From assembly GCA_000746585.2 (NCBI GenBank), contig CP009217.2, forward strand, positions 1,787,239 through 1,851,238: 64,000 nt of DNA, in the 5' to 3' direction. The DNA comes from Rickettsiales bacterium Ac37b. Its GTDB lineage: Bacteria; Pseudomonadota; Alphaproteobacteria; Rickettsiales; Arcanibacteraceae. Position numbers and translations under genes: made by a program. Positions 56,795-64,000 of this stretch are shown piece by piece (within the stretch, counting starts at the first letter, position 1; each line of letters starts with the position of its first letter). The notes below the pieces were generated by a model. That model was given only the letters and a program-made list of their open reading frames with translations. It was not told the origin of the DNA and ran no database searches.

Positions 56795-56830
56795 CAACTT
56801 TTAGCTGTATTTAATCGCTGTATACACAAC
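56795..56830. repeat. Cassette-boundary inverted repeat (copy e)
   Basis: On the minus strand: GTTGTGTAT, spacer, ATACAGC, TAAAAGTTG. It begins 3 bp after the immunity gene at 56834. The central arm has one change (CAGC), which still pairs with GTTG by G-U wobble. Confidence 0.72.
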
Positions 56831-56833
56831 CAT

Positions 56834-57124
56834 CTACAAGCCCCTCTTCTTCCACCACTCATCTGACTTAAATTCTTCTGGTACATTAGTAAAATTTGTT
56901 AAATCTGGCTCTTCAATTTTGTATTCTGTCTTAAGACACTTAAATAATTCTTTTACTAATCTATGTTTTAATTTCACTCCACACCATGGACAAAATTGTA
57001 AAAACATATTATAGCCATCACCAAATAATATACCATATGTCCTATCAATTTGTTCATAATCAACAATTTTATACTTTTCTATAGAATTATGCATATCTTC
57101 ACAGCAAAAATCTTTTTCATTCAT
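56834..57124 (-). CDS. DUF6980-like zinc-ribbon immunity protein, copy 1
   Basis: The 96-residue protein has FCCEDMHNS, QFCPWCGVKLKHRL and C-terminus VPEEFKSDEWWKKRGL. It overlaps the end of cdiA2 by 8 bp, so translation is coupled, and it is the presumed antidote of the YHGH-type tip of that gene. Confidence 0.75.
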   Translation of the reverse strand: MNEKDFCCEDMHNSIEKYKIVDYEQIDRTYGILFGDGYNMFLQFCPWCGVKLKHRLVKELFKCLKTEYKIEEPDLTNFTNVPEEFKSDEWWKKRGL

Positions 57125-60100
57125 ATTGAGCTCTGTATTTAGGGTTAACTTTGCCTTTTAAATCAGTCATTTCTGCTTCAAATAAAGCATTTTTTTGAGA
57201 TTGCTCTAGTCCACTCCATGACCTCACATGTCCATGATATACAGAATCACCATCAGGTAAATTCCTTGTTTTATCAAATATTACAAATTCTTTATGTTCT
57301 ACGTCTACCCCTACTCTTCTATCACTATTATCAGATATTTTTACTGAATTCTTTAAAGTTGGTAATGGATTAGTTGGCGCAGGATTCTTGATCCCTTGAG
57401 AGTTTTGATGATGATATGGCGCATCTTCATACTGGACCTTTTCTGGATCAAAAGTATTTTTAAATAAAATAGTCATATCCACATCAGAATCAGGGATTTC
57501 AAAGCCTTGATCTGCTGACTGTTTGCTGGTTGGTAGTGGTGTATGTAGAATATCAGCGCCTTCCTGACTTGGGAATGGCGTGTGCAGGATTTTACCTTCT
57601 TCTTTATGAGCTGGTGTATCTAGCACACTTCCCTTATTTTCGTGGATTGGGGTGCTTAGGATGATACCTTTATTTAATGCATCAACTATCTTTGCATATA
57701 CTGCTGTTGCTGCGCCAACGAGTAAGGCACTACAGGCTGGATTCACTAAGCAAGTTTCAACTGCAGCTATAGCTATAGCAGTATGGGCCTCCAACTCTTT
57801 GCTGCCAAAAGTTTCACTCCAAAGGGTGGATAACCAGCCCTTTCCTTCAGATTTTAGTTGCACAGTCTCCTTAGCAGTATATTTACCAGCTGATAAATCT
57901 GCTATAATCCTCTCTCTTTCTGCCGGAGATGACTTATAAAGCTCATCTACAACACCATGGATTGCCTGTTTCAGCTCCTTTTTGTGTTTATCAGAGATAT
58001 CTAATTTATCTACTTCATTATTTATTTTTTCATAATCTGAGATAGCATTTTCTGGAGCAGTTTTTCTTGCTACTTGCTCTTCTTTCTTTACAACCTTAGG
58101 TTGTGGCTTTGGAGCAGTTTTTCTTGCTACTTGCTCTTCTTTCTTTACAACCTTAGGTTGTGGCTTTTTGGTTTCTTTATTGTTTTTAGATATATTATCT
58201 TCATCAGCATTTTCCTGATCTTCACTATTACCATTTATTTCATCAGGATTAATCCATTCAGGAGCAACTTTAGGTTTATGATCATTTGCAGGTTTAGGAG
58301 ATGTAAACCAATCTTTAATTTTAGTTGCAGCCTCAGAGAGCACTGTGTTCCACTGGAAGCTTGCGGTGAAGCCGCCTTTATCCGTGCCTTCATGTTTTGC
58401 TGCTTCACCTAAACCCGAATGAACCACGCCGTTATCATGATGGTTATTTACACCAAAGTTTACTGAAGTGAGCGCACTTCCACCCGTTGCTTTAGTTGGA
58501 TCAAACGAGAACCCAAAATGATAGCTCGAAGATTCACGTGTTTCAGCAATATCTTCACTAGATACATCCCCTACTACTTTAAGCTTTTCTGTGCCATAGA
58601 TTTCAGCCCCTACCAGGTGGATTTTATTTGCTGTGACAGATACATCCTCACCACTAATCCCGGAGATAAAGTTCACTAGCTCACTGTTAGAATGAGATTC
58701 TCCTGCTCCAAAAGAGACTGCTGGTGCAACGCCAGCTGGAGTAAATGAGACACCAAGGGATATACTCGAACTATCTGCTTCCATAGAGTTTATGTCATGC
58801 ACCGACTCAATCAGTAACTTTTTAGCAACAGCTACTTCAACTTTCTGGCCTTTAATATAAGCACCTTTGATAGTTAAATCTCCGCCCACTTCAACCATCA
58901 CTTGAGGTGCTTTGATAAAGGAGGGCACATGATGGCTTCCAAATGCAGTATAATCACTCTCTGAATGGCTAAATGCAACTGTTAGGCCATTAAAGTTCGC
59001 ACTTGCAACTGGCCCCTGGCTTGTCGTCTCTCCTTCTTGAGTTCTGCTCTCTACCGCAGCTTCCATTTTCGCATTTCCTTTGACATGAACATTTGCTTCT
59101 TTTTCTGCTGTTATTTGCGTGCCACTAAAGCTACTATCTCCGCCTGATTCAACCTCCACCTTCTCAGCATATAGCTCCGTCAGCACTGCCTTTCTTTCTT
59201 CTAATGTAACAGAAGTTTTGATTGTTCCAAAGTTAAAATTTACACTCGGTAACATCGCTAGCATAGTTTGGGCTAATGAGGCACTTGGCGATACATTATC
59301 TGCCCGAAGTTTATTATAGATTTGACCTGCTCTAAGCACATCCGTCGCTAGCCCAAGCGGACCCTCTAAATCTGTTATAGTTTCAGCTTTCGCTCCTTTC
59401 ACCGAATCTATAAACCAGCTGCTAAGACTAATTCGGGCTGGAGCAGAGATCGGTATATAAGATTTACCCATTTTACTTGCAAATAGTGCTTTATCTATCT
59501 TGGGCGCCCCAATACCCCTGCTTTTCGTTTTGATTTCCATTTTCTCTTGATAGATAAATTCTGATAAATCCAGCTTTTTGCTACCTTTGACATTCATTTC
59601 TTTAGCAGCAATTTTTAATCCTTTTCCTTCCACTTCTTCACCATTGATCGTTACCTTACCATGACTTGAATGAATAGAGGTTGGCACCACACTTGAATCC
59701 TCCCACCAAGCTGTTGCTATACTCTTGCTCCCTAAAAACCCCCGCTTCTTCTTGATCTCGATCATGTTCTCTACTTTTGTGTGCGCTACCTCCGCTACCA
59801 CTTTTTCACCACTAATCGATATATCATCTTGCGCGTAAAGCTTAGCTCCCTTAAGATGACAAATCTTCCCGCAGCTAATCTCTATGCCGCCACCCGCAAC
59901 TAACTGAACCTCTGATACCACTATGTTATATATTACCTCTTTATACTTCTTCGTCCATATATAGTTTTGTAAATATACATGCTGCAAGCTTTCTATATGT
60001 GCTTCACTGCCTACTTTTAAATACATATTGCCTTGTGTCATCACCGCGCCAGATAAAATCAGATCATTTTTTGCATCATAACTCACCGTTTGACCGACTG

Positions 60101-63100
60101 TTATTCCTCCAATATAATGATTCCCTACCAAAGCTGGCTTTTGAATAATATCCTTACCTGCTAACACTACTTCACCATGCGAGAGTATTTGCGCTCCTAT
60201 CGCTGAGACTGCACCTTCCTCCGAATAAGCATGAAATCCTCCTGACGCATACACATTCGCAGCACGCGAAAAGTGATAAGGGTGCATCGTTAGGTAATAA
60301 TAAAGCCCATTCGTTTCTGCATAACAATGTTTACTTAACCCATCTGAACCATGCGGATCTCTACAACCAGGCAAACTAATACCTCTTAGCATGTATACTC
60401 CTGTTTCTGCTGCATGACCTATATTTAATCTCGCATGCTCTTTTAACTTATAGCCATTTTTCACTATTATATCAGAAGCTCCACTATATATTCTATCATT
60501 ACTATAGATTTCTATATCACCATTATCTGCTATTATATAAGATGGCATTATATCATAACCATCTCCATAGATACTTTTCCCATTCTTTTGCTTATGATAA
60601 TAATTGATTACTTCTCCACCCGCCTGTAACTTCATTCCTTCATACGAATGTAAAAGCGCTCCTTCAACATTATGTATGACATAGCTCGTGATAATTGTGA
60701 TTCCTCTACCATGCATCTGACCTTTATTGGTATCTATATCTATATCAATACTAAACTCATTAGCATCATGCGCTTGCCAGTAGTCCAGGATGTTTTCTAA
60801 CGTAGCTCCTCTATGCTTTGCCATCTCTCCTCTAATCTCAGAAAAACTTGCTATCGAATCAAATTCATACGTCTTATATGAGGGTACGCTATCCCATATC
60901 TTTTTGTTACCAAACCTAATTGCTTCTACTACTATACTTCCATCAGTATGGATATAACCTTCATTCAGAACCAAATCATTAGCTTTTATCTCCAATTTAC
61001 CATGAATAATCAGCTTCTGATAATTAATAAAATTACCACTTAACTCCAAAATTAAGTCAGAACCTAGTTCAAAATCACTGTGTTGTACCCAGTCTTTCCC
61101 TACAAAATGAAGACCTCTGCCTACACTCCACTCATTATTCAATTGATGGAAGCTTAGCTGCTTAGCTCCCATATCTCGCACACCTATCGGATCCTCATCA
61201 ATTAAATGCCACATCCCTCCTACCTCTATTTTGCCTCCGCAAGGATTAAAATAATAAGGTGCTCGTAACTCAAAATCTTCCTCAGTTTGAAGTAACACAG
61301 CATGCGTATATTCTATTTTGCTACTTAGATAAATATTCTTTGCCTTCATTATATAAATATGAACCCGACCATCTGCAGCTATACTAATCCGACCTTTTGG
61401 CGCTAAAATTTCACTATATGGGTTCACAACTCCATCAAAGCTATAAACATTACCACCAGACTTTAAATATAGATTACCTTCCTTCGATTCTATATGCTTA
61501 TAACTCGTAAGATCACTTCCCGCACCAATCTCTAAATCATTCGTTGCTACTATTTTTCCATAATTAGCAAATCTTTCCTCTATTTTTATAACACCATTAC
61601 CCATCGTTAACTGGTAATTATTATCCATGATTTGCTGATAATTACCTGAGAGCTTTTCTCCCATATCAAAATCTTTTGCTTTTATAGAGGCAATATTCTT
61701 AACTTCTACTATACCATAATTCGAAAACGAGCCTGTGTTACTCTCCATATCGAGGCTATCTCCTATTTTAAGATAACCATGATTAAAGATATGACCTCCT
61801 TTCTGCACCCATACTCCTACATAGTTACTTGGGTTTTTACTGTTATTTTCTAACAGGCCAGTTAAAGTTAAAATTATATTCCCTATTGCTATACTACTTT
61901 CTTCACTAAAACTTAGCTCATTTGCTGTTACAAATAACTTTTCTACCTCTGTCTTACCACTAAATAACACCTTCTCATCTTGGTTTTCATTGGTAAAGTT
62001 AATTACCTTACTCTTAACATCCTTTGCCTGCCAATCCTTGCTCTTTACCTCTACACCTGCTGCTACTAATTCACCACTTACAACTTTCTTCCCAAATAGA
62101 TAAATATTACCATGCTCTACCACTATATTATCTACTACCATCTCTCCTTTTTCACTTATAAACTTTACATAATAGTTACTCTTGATTCTACCTCTACTTA
62201 CTAAACTTCCTTCTTCTGACCAAAATTCCAGCGATGCCTCAGAATCTTCACTTACATTACTAATCTCTCCTTCATTTTCAAATCTACCTACAAACTTAAA
62301 TACCCCATAATCCGATTTTATTATTCCTCGATTAATCAACTCTTCTGCGGTAATGCTACCTACCTTAAATTCTATCCTTACACCTATATCATTTTCTAAC
62401 TTACCCCCTAAGGTAAGACATAATTCATCAGCCTTTACACTCTTACCATTCTTCAAATTCATTGCTAATATATTTAAATTTGAGGCTTTGATTTCACCTA
62501 AAAACTCTACATTATCTGCATTTATATTTACATAATCACCTGTTACTTCTCCTCCAAACTTACTATCAGACCCTATCAACTTTATCGCACCTTGCTTACT
62601 GCTAACTCTTGCACCTTCTTCCAACTTTAATAATAGCTGACCTACAATACCTACACCGCTCTCTCCTTCAACCCTTCCACCAAGCTCTAAGCTATTCTTA
62701 AACAGTAACTTGATTAACGGCAAACTGCTTATGCCATCTACTATTACCCTATCTTTATTCTCTAAATTACCTTCTCTCGCATTACCCAAGCTTGCTGCAC
62801 GTTCATCACCAAATAACCAGCTAATCTCATTATTTAAACATACTTGCTCTATACAGCTATAGTTCTTAAGATCTATATTATTTTTTTGCTTAACATCGCT
62901 CCCCTTACACTCTCCTATATATTCTATAATCTCATAAAGCGCATAATATATCCTCGAATTTGGCGCAAATACTCCATGATCTCCATAAATATTTAAGCTG
63001 CCAGGCGCTCCTACCATCCCATCTTGATTCCTATAGCTTGCTAATTTGATACTACCAAACCCTACAAGACTCACAGAACTTCCTACAACTTCTACTTCAC

Positions 63101-63833
63101 TTGCAGTAATAGACCCTTCTAACCAAAATGCTTCCTTACTTTTAACCTTGATCAAAGGAGCAGCAATATTTCCCTCAAGCTTTACTCCTAAACTATTACC
63201 ATCATCTTCCACCACTACTGCGCTACTACTTAGCACGCTACCTTGTAAACTCTTAAACGAGTAATCATCAATTGGTTTACTACAATATAAAGCTGCCCTA
63301 AAATCACTGATCCTATTATTTCCACCAACTACCGCCGCACACGCCTCTATCCATAAACCATGACCCTTAACCTCTGCAATCTCCACTTTACTAACAGACT
63401 TAGCTCTCAGCTCATCTTTATTATTTAATATTTGTTCCAGTTCCTCTAAATCATGCGTGCTAACTATTACCTCTAAACCATTAAAATCTACCCCAGAAAG
63501 AGAGATACCTTGTGGCGCTACTAACCTAATCCTGGCTGCATGATCTAAATGTAAAGAACCTCTAACTTTGGTATACTGAGGTAAATAAATAATTAGCTCT
63601 TCAGCAAGTACCTTATTATACAAATAAAAATCATCTAAATCATTACCATCATATTCTACCACAGCTATTTTATGGCTACTACCATTTACTAAATGATCAT
63701 CTCCAAAAATTATTCCATGATACCCAAAGGGATTATAGAGTCCTAAATAATTTAACCATCCTTCTAGATGATCATTGACAAACCAATCACCACCGCTCCC
63801 GGATAACAACACTTCCCCTGACATTACTGACAT
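57117..63833 (-). CDS. cdiA: CdiA-like giant toxin protein 2 (YHGH-type tip)
   Basis: The 2238-residue protein appears identical to the first copy from residue 1 to about 2077 (SVLDTPAHKEE). The tip then has GKILHTPFPSQEGADILHTP repeats, SDVDMTILF, and a toxin domain with RRVGVDVEHKEFVIFDKT and YHGHVRSWSGLEQSQKNAL. That domain is recurrent in Rhs and CDI proteins in my recollection, but I do not assign a mechanism. There is no N-terminal signal peptide (MSVMSGEVLLSGSGGDWFV), as in copy 1. Confidence 0.88.
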   Translation of the reverse strand: MSVMSGEVLLSGSGGDWFVNDHLEGWLNYLGLYNPFGYHGIIFGDDHLVNGSSHKIAVVEYDGNDLDDFYLYNKVLAEELIIYLPQYTKVRGSLHLDHAARIRLVAPQGISLSGVDFNGLEVIVSTHDLEELEQILNNKDELRAKSVSKVEIAEVKGHGLWIEACAAVVGGNNRISDFRAALYCSKPIDDYSFKSLQGSVLSSSAVVVEDDGNSLGVKLEGNIAAPLIKVKSKEAFWLEGSITASEVEVVGSSVSLVGFGSIKLASYRNQDGMVGAPGSLNIYGDHGVFAPNSRIYYALYEIIEYIGECKGSDVKQKNNIDLKNYSCIEQVCLNNEISWLFGDERAASLGNAREGNLENKDRVIVDGISSLPLIKLLFKNSLELGGRVEGESGVGIVGQLLLKLEEGARVSSKQGAIKLIGSDSKFGGEVTGDYVNINADNVEFLGEIKASNLNILAMNLKNGKSVKADELCLTLGGKLENDIGVRIEFKVGSITAEELINRGIIKSDYGVFKFVGRFENEGEISNVSEDSEASLEFWSEEGSLVSRGRIKSNYYVKFISEKGEMVVDNIVVEHGNIYLFGKKVVSGELVAAGVEVKSKDWQAKDVKSKVINFTNENQDEKVLFSGKTEVEKLFVTANELSFSEESSIAIGNIILTLTGLLENNSKNPSNYVGVWVQKGGHIFNHGYLKIGDSLDMESNTGSFSNYGIVEVKNIASIKAKDFDMGEKLSGNYQQIMDNNYQLTMGNGVIKIEERFANYGKIVATNDLEIGAGSDLTSYKHIESKEGNLYLKSGGNVYSFDGVVNPYSEILAPKGRISIAADGRVHIYIMKAKNIYLSSKIEYTHAVLLQTEEDFELRAPYYFNPCGGKIEVGGMWHLIDEDPIGVRDMGAKQLSFHQLNNEWSVGRGLHFVGKDWVQHSDFELGSDLILELSGNFINYQKLIIHGKLEIKANDLVLNEGYIHTDGSIVVEAIRFGNKKIWDSVPSYKTYEFDSIASFSEIRGEMAKHRGATLENILDYWQAHDANEFSIDIDIDTNKGQMHGRGITIITSYVIHNVEGALLHSYEGMKLQAGGEVINYYHKQKNGKSIYGDGYDIMPSYIIADNGDIEIYSNDRIYSGASDIIVKNGYKLKEHARLNIGHAAETGVYMLRGISLPGCRDPHGSDGLSKHCYAETNGLYYYLTMHPYHFSRAANVYASGGFHAYSEEGAVSAIGAQILSHGEVVLAGKDIIQKPALVGNHYIGGITVGQTVSYDAKNDLILSGAVMTQGNMYLKVGSEAHIESLQHVYLQNYIWTKKYKEVIYNIVVSEVQLVAGGGIEISCGKICHLKGAKLYAQDDISISGEKVVAEVAHTKVENMIEIKKKRGFLGSKSIATAWWEDSSVVPTSIHSSHGKVTINGEEVEGKGLKIAAKEMNVKGSKKLDLSEFIYQEKMEIKTKSRGIGAPKIDKALFASKMGKSYIPISAPARISLSSWFIDSVKGAKAETITDLEGPLGLATDVLRAGQIYNKLRADNVSPSASLAQTMLAMLPSVNFNFGTIKTSVTLEERKAVLTELYAEKVEVESGGDSSFSGTQITAEKEANVHVKGNAKMEAAVESRTQEGETTSQGPVASANFNGLTVAFSHSESDYTAFGSHHVPSFIKAPQVMVEVGGDLTIKGAYIKGQKVEVAVAKKLLIESVHDINSMEADSSSISLGVSFTPAGVAPAVSFGAGESHSNSELVNFISGISGEDVSVTANKIHLVGAEIYGTEKLKVVGDVSSEDIAETRESSSYHFGFSFDPTKATGGSALTSVNFGVNNHHDNGVVHSGLGEAAKHEGTDKGGFTASFQWNTVLSEAATKIKDWFTSPKPANDHKPKVAPEWINPDEINGNSEDQENADEDNISKNNKETKKPQPKVVKKEEQVARKTAPKPQPKVVKKEEQVARKTAPENAISDYEKINNEVDKLDISDKHKKELKQAIHGVVDELYKSSPAERERIIADLSAGKYTAKETVQLKSEGKGWLSTLWSETFGSKELEAHTAIAIAAVETCLVNPACSALLVGAATAVYAKIVDALNKGIILSTPIHENKGSVLDTPAHKEEGKILHTPFPSQEGADILHTPLPTSKQSADQGFEIPDSDVDMTILFKNTFDPEKVQYEDAPYHHQNSQGIKNPAPTNPLPTLKNSVKISDNSDRRVGVDVEHKEFVIFDKTRNLPDGDSVYHGHVRSWSGLEQSQKNALFEAEMTDLKGKVNPKYRAQYE

Positions 63834-64000
63834 AATTCATTACTTCTTTTTAGTTTTATAACGTTGATATTAATTTATTAGAATTTATAGATCTTTTTGT
63901 AGTATTCGTTAAGTTTATTAACACATTTCCTTCTCTTACTCAACTACTTTATCATTAACTTCTATTAACTATTCTTACTATTACTATCTGTAATAATTAT
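57601..64000. repeat. 6.4-kb direct repeat, unit 2 (continues past window)
   Basis: It pairs with 45858-52257. The homology ends at 57601 on the toxin side, where the two genes diverge in the linker, and is cut by the window end on the upstream side. Confidence 0.9.
58054..58167. repeat. 57-bp tandem repeat in cdiA2
   Basis: Two copies encode the same Lys/Pro-rich 19-residue unit, as at 46311-46424. Confidence 0.85.

Overview
The window reads as a chromosomal segment of an AT-rich, obligately intracellular alphaproteobacterium of the order Rickettsiales. The evidence is a DUF2610-type protein and DUF2706-like mini-lipoprotein (families I associate with rickettsiae), a solitary cobS/cobT-like pair, an Atm1-type ABC exporter, a DMT/EamA carrier like the rickettsial S-adenosylmethionine importer, ccmA, ankyrin and leucine-rich-repeat proteins of effector type, and heavy gene decay. 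Flagellar export genes (fliO/fliP) together with carAB argue against a typical tick/louse Rickettsia and fit a flagellum-gene-bearing lineage such as Midichloriaceae or a protist symbiont. That placement is inference.

Layout. 1-5.4 kb: one end of an IS630-type element, then a prophage or gene-transfer-agent remnant (GH25-fold protein, HK97-type portal gene split by an IS481-type element) and an unknown protein. 5.5-15.1 kb: ABC exporter, a large LRR gene broken by a frameshift and an IS630 copy, TerC, SecF and an EamA carrier. 15.1-18 kb: MITEs and an ankyrin gene broken by two tandem duplications. 18-33.5 kb: mostly housekeeping genes (two OmpA-like lipoproteins, rnhB, nadK, znuA, greA, carB, carA, rpe, DUF2610, SH3 protein, Kef antiporter, pteridine-reductase-like SDR). 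33.5-37.1 kb: decayed cobT-cobS pair, with IS630 inside cobT and nonsense codons in both, then a tiny LptM-like lipoprotein. 37.2-41.1 kb: TlpA-like thioredoxin, a putative fliO-fliP cluster, DUF2706-like lipoprotein, SIMPL protein, ccmA. 41.2-64 kb: a large contact-dependent-inhibition-like (CDI) locus on the minus strand.

The CDI-like locus is the most interesting part. Two full-length cdiA-like genes of about 2,240 codons share a 6.4-kb block in which I noticed no difference, and diverge only in the last 150-165 residues, the toxin tips. Between and after them lie orphan cassettes, each a 5'-truncated cdiA fragment with its own toxin tip followed by an immunity gene. Four of the five immunity genes are small CPWCG zinc-ribbon (DUF6980-like) proteins with a constant C-terminus and variable N-terminus; the fifth is SMI1/KNR4-like. 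Toxin tips include an LHH nuclease, a colicin-E3-type ribonuclease behind a LysM domain, a repeated WWSKD/HGGS domain and a YHGH domain. Immediately downstream of all five immunity genes is a conserved 36-bp three-armed inverted repeat, which may mark module boundaries. A HigBA-like toxin-antitoxin pair sits inside the array.

Mobile DNA shapes the whole window. There are four IS630-type copies (933 bp, TA target), of which two share the same nonsense codon in the transposase, and MITE families of about 100 bp, one of which carries the IS630 terminal sequence; one MITE is nested in another. Removing each insertion with one copy of its target duplication restores the host gene frame for portal, LRR and cobT, so these are genuine interrupted genes. 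No rRNA, tRNA or CRISPR array was recognised.
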